Below, one piece after another: positions 8,127-15,845 of a DNA stretch of 64,000 nt. Numbering within the stretch: the stretch's first letter is position 1; every line of letters starts with the position of its first letter. The stretch covers positions 45,354 to 109,353 of the forward strand of contig JBBAQX010000008.1 in the NCBI GenBank assembly GCA_040400085.1, written 5' to 3'. The notes beneath the pieces were generated by a model. It was not told the origin of the DNA and did no database searches. It saw only the letters and a program-made list of their open reading frames with translations. The position numbers were made by a program, and so were the translations under genes. The stretch is from HNR sp040400085. Lineage in GTDB: Bacteria; Actinomycetota; Actinomycetes; Actinomycetales; Microbacteriaceae.

Positions 8127-9683
8127 TTAGGGGCGAGATGCAAGCGACGGAATTGGAATTGGCGCAAACTGCGGATCGGGTATATTGTCTCCTGAAAAGG
8201 GCGCGGGCGCTGGTATTGGCGGGGAATTATCCGGCTGGGGTACTGAGGACAGTATCGCTATCCCACACGCGAGAACCCCGACAGCTGCCATAAGTAATAC
8301 CCAGAGGACAGGCTTCGGCAGCATGAGCTTTCGCCGACCGCGTCGCTGAACTGCACCTGTCGGGGTTGAGGTAACGAGATAGCGCTTGAGCCGCAGCGCC
8401 TCGATAATGTAGACCGCAGCTACCCCAGCACAGAGTAGCGAAACGCCTGCGCTATTGAGCGGCTGAAGCTTACCTAGCGCTCCAGCGGCAAGTCCTGCGC
8501 CGGCCAGCGCTGTCAGTATGAGGGCGGTTCTGGCGGCGGTAGAAGTTCGCCTGACAGCATAGGAATTCAGCCGGGCAAGACTGTCGTCAGAATCCGAATC
8601 GTACATATCGCTTCGTCTATTTTTGAGATCGTCGCGAGACGTCAGATAATTGGATAGTGCCCAGATACCTACCAACGTTCCCAGAAGAACAACGCCTGCC
8701 TGATTCTGCACCATAAGAAGAATAGCTCCGGTCTGCAATAAGACGATCCAGACGAGCCACAGCAGAAAAATAAGAGAAGCCCAGGTAAAAGCGCGTTTCC
8801 GGCTGTCCTGAAAGGACTGAGGTATACGGTCCTGTGTCCCCAGGTAGCTTGCTCGTTTGAGAATCACGAAGATCCACACGGGGATAAACAGAGGGGCAGC
8901 AACAACGCTCCCAAAGAGCAGCTCAAGAACAGCATTCAGCGTCACTAGCGTGATGGGAGCCATCCACATCGTGGCTATTAATGAGCTTCTATTCCAACTG
9001 AAGATTTCGTTCAGAAAACGGCGGTATGTGGGATCTGCTGGCATCTCTCGTGCGGCATCCGCCATCGAAGAGATTTGCGAGTAGAGCTCTGTCTGCGCTT
9101 CGGTGCGTGCCCAGAGAAGCTGAGTATCCATTGGATGCTCAGCCAGTCCCTGGTCAACGAGTTCCCGTGCCCTGTTGGCATCTCCGAGCAAGATCTCGAT
9201 GGCGGATGCCTGCACGAAGTACCAGCTGCCAACGTCTAATTCCAGCGCACGAGCGTATGCCGCGCGAGCTTCAGCCTCCGCTTTCTTGCGCTTAGCTGAG
9301 CTAAAACGGGATTTCTTGTTCTTGAGCGGACCAGCGAGGCCTAAACTGAGCCAGATGTGAGCACTGGCATGCGTTGTGTCTTGGGCTAGCATCCGTTCAG
9401 CGATCTTCAGGAGCTCGTCGTATTCTTGGCGTTCGTGATTAACCGTTGCTCGGTAGTTGAGCGCTGTGAGGTCGTCTGGGTCTACAGCCAGGGCTGCTGC
9501 TGTGGCAGATTCGGCTTCGGTGAAGCGGCCTGCCCTGAGCAGCACATAGGCCAAGAGAGTTAGCAGTTGTAGGTTTTCAGGATCCGATGCGAGTTCTTTG
9601 CCGATGACTTCTGTGGCCTTGTCGTAGTGGCCAACGCTCGCGAAGGACTCCGCACGATACTGAATTGAGTTGATGTCAGCCAT
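8127..9683 (-). CDS. TPR-domain membrane protein, partner of the AAA+ ATPase
   Basis: About 518 residues from the ATG at 9683. An upstream in-frame ATG at 9761, overlapping the AAA+ gene, is also possible. The N-terminal half carries TPR-like helical repeats (for example the pattern around SVGHYDKATEVIGKEL and AGRFTEAESATAAALAVDP). Around mid-protein there are hydrophobic segments (ITLVTLNAVLELLF, AAPLFIPVWIFVIL, ASLIFLLWLVWIVLL, GVVLLGTLVGIWAL), and two to three more follow near the C-terminus, which ends in a Pro-rich tail. The repeats probably face the cytosol and recruit partners to the membrane. It follows directly after the AAA+ gene on the same strand, and the two are bracketed by the 53-bp repeat. 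Function unknown. Confidence 0.75.
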   Translation of the reverse strand: MADINSIQYRAESFASVGHYDKATEVIGKELASDPENLQLLTLLAYVLLRAGRFTEAESATAAALAVDPDDLTALNYRATVNHERQEYDELLKIAERMLAQDTTHASAHIWLSLGLAGPLKNKKSRFSSAKRKKAEAEARAAYARALELDVGSWYFVQASAIEILLGDANRARELVDQGLAEHPMDTQLLWARTEAQTELYSQISSMADAAREMPADPTYRRFLNEIFSWNRSSLIATMWMAPITLVTLNAVLELLFGSVVAAPLFIPVWIFVILKRASYLGTQDRIPQSFQDSRKRAFTWASLIFLLWLVWIVLLQTGAILLMVQNQAGVVLLGTLVGIWALSNYLTSRDDLKNRRSDMYDSDSDDSLARLNSYAVRRTSTAARTALILTALAGAGLAAGALGKLQPLNSAGVSLLCAGVAAVYIIEALRLKRYLVTSTPTGAVQRRGRRKLMLPKPVLWVLLMAAVGVLACGIAILSSVPQPDNSPPIPAPAPFSGDNIPDPQFAPIPIPSLASRP

Positions 9684-9720
9684 TATCGTTTGTTCCGCTG
9701 CCGGGGAACCCTCCGCGTTG

Positions 9721-11025
9721 TCATGCGATGCCTCGTTCAACGAGATATTCCTGGAGCTCATCGTAGCGTCCATCTTCGTTGCCGAATTGAACGACGTTTC
9801 GAGCACTCGACAACCACGCTTGGGTGGATGGTCTCACCTCGGGCAAGATGCGTTCGATGTCAGCCATAGTTATGGGGGATACCTCGCCCAGCTGGATAGA
9901 ACGAAGCATCGCCTGTTCTGCTGAGGAGGAAACGATGTGCTCGAGGTCCGCACCCGAGAAGCCCTCGGTGCGCATCACAATGCTGTAGAGGTCGATTCCC
10001 GCGATTGGGCGACGCGCGAAATGTATGCGAAGGATTGCGTCACGCGCCGCCGCATCTGGCGGTAGCACCAGAAGCATCCGGTCAAGACGGCCCGGTCGCA
10101 AGAGCGCATTATCGACATCCCAGGGGCTGTTTGTGGCCGCTAAAACAAAGAGACCGTCGTTGTTTGCCGACATCGAGTCGAGCTCCATCAATAGTTGATC
10201 CACGATAGCGCGCATGCCGGACCATCCGCTGCTGATAGTAGAACGTTTTGCGCCTATGGCATCAATCTCATCGAGAAAGAGCACCGCAGGTGTTCTCTCC
10301 CTCGCCTGGGCGAAGAGCCTTTGAAGGTTCTTTTCCGTCTCGCCGAAGTGCGACCCTAGTAGATCGGCAAGGCTCGCCGTAAGAAAGCTTGCGCCGAGCT
10401 CTCCAGCAACGGCGCGGGCGATAAATGTTTTTCCGCAGCCGGGAGGGCCGTAGAGCATCAGCCCACCGCGCAGTGACTTGCCGAATGCTTTAGCAAGCTC
10501 TGGGTGTTTCATCGGTTCGAGAAAGCTTTCATGAAGACGCTTCTTGACGAGGTCTAGGCCCCCAACATCCGCAAGCGTTACCCGTTCGCCATACTCCTCG
10601 AAGATTGCTGCGGGTGAATCGGCGTTGGGGGTCACCAGCAGAGGTTCCTGGGGGTATTCGTTGCGCGGTTTGTCGACGAAAGGCGGCGGCACGGATGTCT
10701 TGCCCAACTGCTGCTCCGCTTGTGACCAGTCAAAACTTTGGCGGGCAGGTATCTCGTCTGTGACCGTTTGTGTTTCCTCAGCCGCGGCATTATTGATGCG
10801 GGGCATAGCATCTACTGGTTTCTGTAGGGCCGTCGATGCCGCCGTCAAAACGTCAATTGCGGATGCGTTGCCTGGCTCTTGCTGTATCGCTTGGACTGCG
10901 TGGGCAGCTGCCTCCGCCAATCTCCCATGTTCTATAAGTAGCTGCGCTATATGTATGCGCAGTGAATTATTCTCAGGGGATGCCTCCAGCGCCATAAAGA
11001 GGCTGTCAAATAGTGCGTCAGTCAC
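9721..11025 (-). CDS. Cdc48/p97-like AAA+ ATPase with N-terminal TPR segment
   Basis: 434 residues from a GTG. Residues 1-65 form TPR-like helices (LRIHIAQLLIEHGRLAEAA), then a linker, then one classical AAA domain: Walker A GPPGCGKT (193-200), Walker B LFLDEID (249-255), sensor 1 ATN (297-299), arginine-finger region RPGRLDR (310-316) and sensor 2-like GFSGADLEHIV. This AAA subclass threads or remodels proteins as a hexamer. Unlike Cdc48 it has a single AAA domain, and unlike FtsH no protease. The shared TPR character of this gene and the next implies a membrane-tethered remodelling complex. Substrate unknown. Confidence 0.85.
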   Translation of the reverse strand: MTDALFDSLFMALEASPENNSLRIHIAQLLIEHGRLAEAAAHAVQAIQQEPGNASAIDVLTAASTALQKPVDAMPRINNAAAEETQTVTDEIPARQSFDWSQAEQQLGKTSVPPPFVDKPRNEYPQEPLLVTPNADSPAAIFEEYGERVTLADVGGLDLVKKRLHESFLEPMKHPELAKAFGKSLRGGLMLYGPPGCGKTFIARAVAGELGASFLTASLADLLGSHFGETEKNLQRLFAQARERTPAVLFLDEIDAIGAKRSTISSGWSGMRAIVDQLLMELDSMSANNDGLFVLAATNSPWDVDNALLRPGRLDRMLLVLPPDAAARDAILRIHFARRPIAGIDLYSIVMRTEGFSGADLEHIVSSSAEQAMLRSIQLGEVSPITMADIERILPEVRPSTQAWLSSARNVVQFGNEDGRYDELQEYLVERGIA

Positions 11026-11048
11026 GGGGCTAGTCTAGGCGAGGAATT

Positions 11049-11101
11049 GGCGTAGCCGGGCATCCGATCATCGAGGCCGCGGTCTGCGCCGCTTTGCCGT
11101 G
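11049..11101. repeat. right copy of the 53-bp imperfect direct repeat
   Basis: It partly lies inside the last codons of the RES toxin gene (stop at 11068-11070). With the left copy at 8040-8092 it encloses only the AAA+/TPR gene pair. This is the arrangement expected if that cassette entered at the 3' end of the RES gene and duplicated part of it. Confidence 0.75.
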
Positions 11102-11718
11102 GGCTTCGCTAGGGTGAGCCGTGTTGAGGCTGGCGGGCCAAGGACCATGAACCCGCAGGCCTCGAGGGCTTCCACCCCGGTGAGGTACTCGCCGTTTTCG
11201 ATTGACGGATGCTCTCCCGCTTTCCCGAAGAGCGCCACGGCATTCGACCCTTCCGCGGGCGTGAAGCGCGCCCTGTAGCGCACCCCGCCAAATCCGCTCG
11301 CGTGTAGCGCCTGCGCCCAGGCCTGCGGAACAGCGTAGTTGTTGCGCGTATCCGTATTGATCTCATCGGTTATGCCGAAGGGTGCGGTCAGCGGATGGTT
11401 GAGATGGGCGAGTTGCGTTGGTTGCGTGGTGAGCTGCGAGACGCGGAGCAGCTCGGCCTGCGCGCGGGAAATGACAGTGGTTCCGACGAATACCGGCCCC
11501 AGCCATTCGCGGACGGCTACCTCTGCGCTATCGGCAAGATGGCAGGTGCCGTGGGGCGAGGGTACCCCAAACCGTCCGTCGAGGCGGTCGCTGAAATACC
11601 AGGGGCCGTACTCTGGGGAGTGTGCTCGGTAGGCGGTGTCGGGGATGGCGATGCTTGGAAAATGCGTGAGTCTGAGATCCGGCACGGGTCGCCTGAGCGC
11701 GGGTTGTGCACGGGTCAT
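11068..11718 (-). CDS. RES-domain toxin (NAD+-consuming family)
   Basis: 216 residues. The ATG at 11718 overlaps the antitoxin stop by 4 bp (ATGA), so I reject the much longer upstream frame. Family features are the N-terminal arginine in AYRAHSPEYGPWYFS, the GRFGVPS segment, and the CHLADSAEVAVREWLG block with its conserved Glu. RES toxins (for example MbcT of mycobacteria) kill or arrest cells by breaking NAD+. The Arg/Pro-rich C-terminal tail overlaps the right copy of the 53-bp repeat. Cognate antitoxin lies directly upstream. Confidence 0.8.
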   Translation of the reverse strand: MTRAQPALRRPVPDLRLTHFPSIAIPDTAYRAHSPEYGPWYFSDRLDGRFGVPSPHGTCHLADSAEVAVREWLGPVFVGTTVISRAQAELLRVSQLTTQPTQLAHLNHPLTAPFGITDEINTDTRNNYAVPQAWAQALHASGFGGVRYRARFTPAEGSNAVALFGKAGEHPSIENGEYLTGVEALEACGFMVLGPPASTRLTLAKPTAKRRRPRPR

Positions 11719-12167
11719 GCCGAAGTTACCCTGGCCGCATCCGCGCGGGCGGCCTGCAGCACACGAACGTGACGCCCGGATCGCAGGGCTTGCGCGGCGC
11801 TGATGGGGCTTGGAGTTCCAAAGATCGGAGCCGGTGTGCTGAGCCAGATTGCTTGGCTCCAGCCGTCGGGTGCCGCGGGGCCGAGAGCGGCGAGGGTCTC
11901 TGCGAGGTAGGGGAGGCGCTCGCCATAGCTGTTGAACTGAAACGTGGGGATGAGTATGTGATTGTCGCTCGTGTGAACCCCGAGCACTGAGCCTGCCCGA
12001 ACCCGTTTGTGCGCGGATTGCCTGGTGATTCCCTCCCACGCCGCGTAATCGTTGATCGTGTAGAACGGGCCGATGAGCTCATCCCACGGTGACGGTTGTG
12101 GAACCGCGGTGAGTAACGGGGGTTTTTTCTGTTGCGGGTGTTGTGGGATCGCGTTAAGGATGCTCAT
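11715..12167 (-). CDS. RES-associated antitoxin with helix-turn-helix
   Basis: 150 residues. An HTH-like segment (YAAWEGITRQSAHKRVRAG, about residues 40-60) suggests DNA binding and autoregulation. The C-terminal part (GWSQAIWLSTPAPIFG, ISAAQALRSG) has the look of the toxin-binding antitoxin domain found with RES toxins. Order antitoxin then toxin with an ATGA overlap is standard for type II modules. Assignment rests mainly on position plus these motifs. Confidence 0.7.
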   Translation of the reverse strand: MSILNAIPQHPQQKKPPLLTAVPQPSPWDELIGPFYTINDYAAWEGITRQSAHKRVRAGSVLGVHTSDNHILIPTFQFNSYGERLPYLAETLAALGPAAPDGWSQAIWLSTPAPIFGTPSPISAAQALRSGRHVRVLQAARADAARVTSA

Positions 12168-12253
12168 CTCGCCTGTCCAATCATGTCGCTCTTGTAACCC
12201 AGAATACCAATAATGTCTTTTAGATCAAAGGTTTTTACGATTTCAAATTGCAT
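12164..12253 (-). CDS. possible 29-residue leader ORF overlapping the antitoxin start
   Basis: From an ATG at 12253 a 30-codon frame (starting MQFEIVKTFDLKD) ends in a TGA that overlaps the antitoxin ATG (ATGA). It is AT-rich against its surroundings and has no clear ribosome binding site. It may be a translationally coupled leader, a third small component, or chance. Confidence 0.25.
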   Translation of the reverse strand: MQFEIVKTFDLKDIIGILGYKSDMIGQAR

Positions 12254-12319
12254 GGTTGGAAAAATTGCTGACGTAACTCCGGGACAGCCCGCACGCCAGC
12301 TCTCGGGTAGTCTCGACGT

Positions 12320-13018
12320 ATGACGAGACGCATGGCTGACCCCGCATTTCTCAGGGAGCAGCAAGAGGGAATAGCAAATCCTCGCGTGGCTGCCGTGAAC
12401 GAACTCTGCGGGCAATTGGACCGCGAGGGGGAACTTCGCGGCGTCCCCGGTCAGAGCATCCCGCGAATCCCGCCGCACTACGATGCTCGCACGGCCCGCA
12501 TCCTTCTGTTGCTATCGAACCCCGGGCCCAAGGCTGGCGGGGATAAAGGTTCGGGCTTTCTGTCCTACGAAAATGACGATGGTAGTGCCGCCCGCACCTG
12601 CGACATCTACCGAGAGGTTGGGCTTGCCGATGCCGACGCGATCCCCTGGAACGCGTATCCCTGGTACGTTCACACCACGTACCCGAACGGCTTGCCTGCC
12701 GATCTGATCGATAACGGGTTGGATGCCCTGACCCGGCTACTCGACACGGTCGGCACCATTTCCGCGGTCATTGCTCATGGAGGCGACGCCCAACGGGCAA
12801 TGCGTAAGTTCGCAGACGGCGCGGAGTCGGGCACCTTGTTGCGCGAACGTGGCATTCGCGTGTGGGATGTGCGGCACACCAGCAACCGCGCCTTTATCGC
12901 TACCCCGGAGGAGCGGGCCCGCCGATTCGCGCGGATGTGTGACGATTATCGAGACGCGATGCGTTGGGTTGGGCTTGTGCCGCGCGAAGCGGCGGGGATG
13001 CGGACGGGGATGCGTTAG
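12320..13018 (+). CDS. uracil-DNA glycosylase superfamily-like protein
   Basis: 232 residues. A UDG-like core is suggested by LLLLSNPGPKAGGDKGSGF (about residues 63-81), an IPWNAYPWY segment, and the late VIAHGGDAQRAM strand/loop followed by VRHTSNRAF, which resembles the HPS-type leucine-loop position. Such stand-alone relatives occur widely in actinobacteria. Whether it excises uracil is unknown. It is convergent with the YoeB gene and overlaps it by 4 bp at the 3' ends. ATG at 12332 is an alternative start. Confidence 0.65.
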   Translation: MTRRMADPAFLREQQEGIANPRVAAVNELCGQLDREGELRGVPGQSIPRIPPHYDARTARILLLLSNPGPKAGGDKGSGFLSYENDDGSAARTCDIYREVGLADADAIPWNAYPWYVHTTYPNGLPADLIDNGLDALTRLLDTVGTISAVIAHGGDAQRAMRKFADGAESGTLLRERGIRVWDVRHTSNRAFIATPEERARRFARMCDDYRDAMRWVGLVPREAAGMRTGMR

Positions 13019-13275
13019 TAGTGAAATCGACATTGCCAGACGATGACCTGGTCTGCGTCGAACGAATATACCAGGCGATGTTCCTGGGTGATCCGACGGG
13101 ACCAGGGGGAACCGTCTAGGTATTTGAGATGTTCGGGCTTACCGATGCCAACGGTTGGGGTGCGGAGGGTCTCGGTGAGTAAAGAGTTGATGCGTTTGAG
13201 TGTTTTGCGGTCTGTCTGTACCCAGTATTGGTAGTCTTCCCAGCCCTCGCGCGTGAATGCGAGCCTGCGCATCAT
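13015..13275 (-). CDS. yoeB: Txe/YoeB family mRNA-interferase toxin
   Basis: 86 residues, the typical YoeB length. Diagnostic features are FTREGWEDYQYWVQTDRKT near the N-terminus, KPEHLKYL, then SRRITQEHRLVYSF and the C-terminal QCRFHY with catalytic His/Tyr. YoeB binds the ribosomal A site and cleaves mRNA. The start overlaps the antitoxin stop by 4 bp. Confidence 0.93.
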   Translation of the reverse strand: MMRRLAFTREGWEDYQYWVQTDRKTLKRINSLLTETLRTPTVGIGKPEHLKYLDGSPWSRRITQEHRLVYSFDADQVIVWQCRFHY

Positions 13276-13541
13276 TTAGCTTCTGTTTCCTGAAAGTACT
13301 GCGTCATGTCGGGCTCAAAAACGTCTCCATCCTTCACCTGCTGCGCGGACGCGGCTAAACGTGCGGCGTTAACGGGGGATCGCAGAAGGTGGGCCGACTC
13401 GCGTAGGGCATTCAGTTCGTGTGCTGAGATAAGGAAGGCATTTCCGTGTTTAGAGGTAATCTCGATCTCAGTATGATCGGCGTTCACCTCTTCGATCAGT
13501 CGATACAGGTCTTTGCGCGCGGCGGTTGCTGTAATTGACAT
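13272..13541 (-). CDS. yefM: YefM-family antitoxin
   Basis: 89 residues. The N-terminus (ITATAARKDLYRLIEEVN) and the central ITSKHGNAFLISAHELNAL are the Phd/YefM fold. The acidic C-terminal tail (DVFEPDMTQYFQE) would wrap the toxin. A GAGGAG ribosome binding site precedes the ATG. The protein should bind the palindrome just upstream and repress the pair together with the toxin. Confidence 0.93.
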   Translation of the reverse strand: MSITATAARKDLYRLIEEVNADHTEIEITSKHGNAFLISAHELNALRESAHLLRSPVNAARLAASAQQVKDGDVFEPDMTQYFQETEAK

Positions 13542-13562
13542 GATGGAGGCTCCTCAATTTGC

Positions 13563-13578
13563 GTACGTAATTACGTAC
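13563..13578. promoter_or_regulatory. 16-bp perfect palindrome, candidate YefM operator
   Basis: GTACGTAATTACGTAC lies 22-37 bp upstream of the yefM start. Known YefM operators are built on palindromes with a GTAC core, so this is the expected autoregulatory site. Confidence 0.65.
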
Positions 13579-13735
13579 TCTTTACTCTAGGTTGTGTATC
13601 TGAGAAAAACAAGAAGGTTCTGGAGTGCGCTACCGAATGCTAAGCCTGCCGATATGGTGCTGGCTTGCCATCGGCATCCGTCAATTGATGTTTCGCATGT
13701 GGTGCTTTTGCTGCTCAGATCCCAGCGGCCGGGGC

Positions 13736-15682
13736 TTACCCGTCTGCCCCCGCTCGCCCCGCGATTTCTTCCACGACTGGAAGCATTATGTCGACCAAAG
13801 TGTGTCCGACAATCGTCTGCAAGCCGTCGCGAATGCCGAAGCGAACGTCGTTATTCGGCAGCTGCTCAGCGGTGAGAATCTCCAAACTAGCTAGGTGATT
13901 CAGGAGCGTGCCTGTTGCCCGCGGCGCTGAAGCGAGGAAATCCCAGTCCCCAGGTGGGCGGTCGTTCAGCTGCGGAGCAATTGTTCTTTCTATTTCATGA
14001 AATGAAGGATTCGTTCCCGGTCCGTCGGGTGGGAGAACAGCCAGGGCCAGGTGGATAAATCTGCCGAAGAGGTGTTCCGGCAACGGAGCCTGGTCAACGT
14101 TTGGGTCCCTTACCAACCAATACGTCGAGACGAGGGCGATCAGTCTGGCTCGTAGAGACGCGCCCTCTGCTGAGTCATCGTTGGTGTAGAGCGATGCGTA
14201 AGGGCCGGGGCGCACCGTGGACATCGTATTTTCGATGATACCCAGTGCCGACATGGTGAGCCACCAGGCCTCGAGGGGTGCAATCTCCCACATGCTCTTC
14301 ACCCGGAGCGGTTTGCTCGGGTCTGGGGCTTCCCAACTTTTTTCGAGCCGGGGACCCACCTCGACGTCGAGACCTAAGAAGGCTGACGCCTGGGGAATAT
14401 CCGCCTGGCGGAGCGCCCCCGTGTTCGTGGTCGGACGACTCCTGCCCAGCCATTCGAGAAGGGATGTCGTGGCTCGCGTGAGTAGATGCGCCTTAACTAC
14501 CGAGTTTTGTCGCGCCGGTGCCAGCTCCTCTGCCAGCATTAGATCTTGTGTGAGGTGTGCCAGGAAATCGAATACCGAATCACTGTGGTCTGATGCCCGA
14601 AAGGTAGCGCCTGGTTCGTCGCCCGAAGCTATGATGAAGCCTTGCTCGATCGCGGTATAGGCATCATGTAAGGCTTTGTGAGTTCCCTTCCACTGACCTG
14701 TCTCCTCAAGAAACTCAACATAGTGGAGAAACAGATTTGCTGTATTCGTGAGCTCAAAATCGAACTCGGGATGCTCAAGGACAAACTCGAAGACACTGCC
14801 TATCATGTCCGCTGTCGGCAGCGTAAAAACAAGCGTGAACCCATGTTCTGGTAATTCGTCCCACATTCGTCCGAACATCGAATTGAGGTGATTTGCCGGC
14901 GGGCACTCGGATGAGCTCTTAGCGTGGTTGATGTACCACTTAAGAAACTCTGTGCGGAGCCGTTCGTTCGGTGCAGTAACTCGTGCAGCTGGCTGCTGCC
15001 TCGGCGATGACGAGCCGCCCGACGGAGCCAAGGCCCGTTCGCGAACTGCTGCTCCGGACTCGCCGGTCTTGCTGGCCCACGCAGTAAGCGTCGCAGCGAC
15101 GGCAAGGGCAGCGCCCTGAAAAATATATAACCCGCTGCGTTTCATATGCAACTGATCGATCGAGTCGAATGCCCTGCCCTTGTGGGCGAGCGCGATGATG
15201 TCGCTCGCCGTCGCGAACGTTGGCGAGCCCCAGACCTTGAGGGTGATCCGTGCCGGGTAGAGCCCGCGCGGGCTTTCGCTATGCCAGGTGTCTAGGAGTC
15301 CAAGCCCAACGCCGATCATTGCCGAGATCGAAGGGTCGTCGGGGTTAGCCGGCTCAGGTTCTGCGGTATTGAGGAGGGATAAGGCGAGGTCGGCATCCCC
15401 GTTATCGAAGGCCTCTGCTACGGATTGGAGTAGGTCGAGGCAATTGTTGCGACGCGCGGTCGGCGGCGAGAAGAGCTCGAAGTTGCTGCGTTCGACCGCG
15501 CGCCCGAAGGCCTCGTTGAGCGATTCCTCGGTGAACGTGCTGGGGTCGTTGATGTCGATTCCCTCTGCCGCGAGCAGGGGAGCTGCATCTTCGAGCATTT
15601 TCCGGGCTATCCCGGGTTGGTGTGTGATGCCGAATGCGCTGAACGGGTTATCGTCTGGGTAGGGGGTTTGTGCTGGCGACAT
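13736..15682 (-). CDS. unknown 648-residue protein
   Basis: No domain recognised. The N-terminal 130 residues are acidic and helical (DPSTFTEESLNEAFGRA), followed at about residues 185-203 by a possible single membrane segment (LYIFQGAALAVAATLTAW). A basic Pro/Ser linker follows, and then a long helical C-terminal region. The start is an ATG at 15682 with no evident ribosome binding site. It lies downstream of the SPFH and DUF2510 genes on the same strand, separated by a GGCCCAA repeat cluster, so co-transcription is uncertain. Confidence 0.7.
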   Translation of the reverse strand: MSPAQTPYPDDNPFSAFGITHQPGIARKMLEDAAPLLAAEGIDINDPSTFTEESLNEAFGRAVERSNFELFSPPTARRNNCLDLLQSVAEAFDNGDADLALSLLNTAEPEPANPDDPSISAMIGVGLGLLDTWHSESPRGLYPARITLKVWGSPTFATASDIIALAHKGRAFDSIDQLHMKRSGLYIFQGAALAVAATLTAWASKTGESGAAVRERALAPSGGSSSPRQQPAARVTAPNERLRTEFLKWYINHAKSSSECPPANHLNSMFGRMWDELPEHGFTLVFTLPTADMIGSVFEFVLEHPEFDFELTNTANLFLHYVEFLEETGQWKGTHKALHDAYTAIEQGFIIASGDEPGATFRASDHSDSVFDFLAHLTQDLMLAEELAPARQNSVVKAHLLTRATTSLLEWLGRSRPTTNTGALRQADIPQASAFLGLDVEVGPRLEKSWEAPDPSKPLRVKSMWEIAPLEAWWLTMSALGIIENTMSTVRPGPYASLYTNDDSAEGASLRARLIALVSTYWLVRDPNVDQAPLPEHLFGRFIHLALAVLPPDGPGTNPSFHEIERTIAPQLNDRPPGDWDFLASAPRATGTLLNHLASLEILTAEQLPNNDVRFGIRDGLQTIVGHTLVDIMLPVVEEIAGRAGADG

Positions 15683-15720
15683 GTCACTAGCGTAAGGGAC
15701 TGTTTAGGGTAGGGCTAGAC

Positions 15721-15845
15721 CCTATCCGGTTCGGCCCAAGGTGCGTGTTCTGGGCCCACGCTGGAGGTTGGGCCGGGGTGCGCAACTTGGGCCGGGGTGT
15801 GCAGGATGTGCAGGTTGGGCCGGGACGTGCAGGTTGGGCCGGGCG
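15721..15845. repeat. GGCCCAA/TTGGGCC cluster 1
   Basis: The 125 bp between the SPFH stop and the 648-residue gene contain CGGCCCAA (15732 onward) followed by four TTGGGCCGG cores spaced about 18-27 bp, plus one GGGCCCA. The inverted arrangement lets the transcript fold. Same family as the clusters at 20.6, 33.2, 34.2, 35.7, 42.3 and 43.9 kb. Confidence 0.75.

Noticed and set aside
12254..12478. N-terminal part of the 104-codon reverse frame at 12164-12478
   Set aside because: Overlaps the start of the UDG-like gene and lacks protein-like character; only its last 30 codons are kept as a possible leader.
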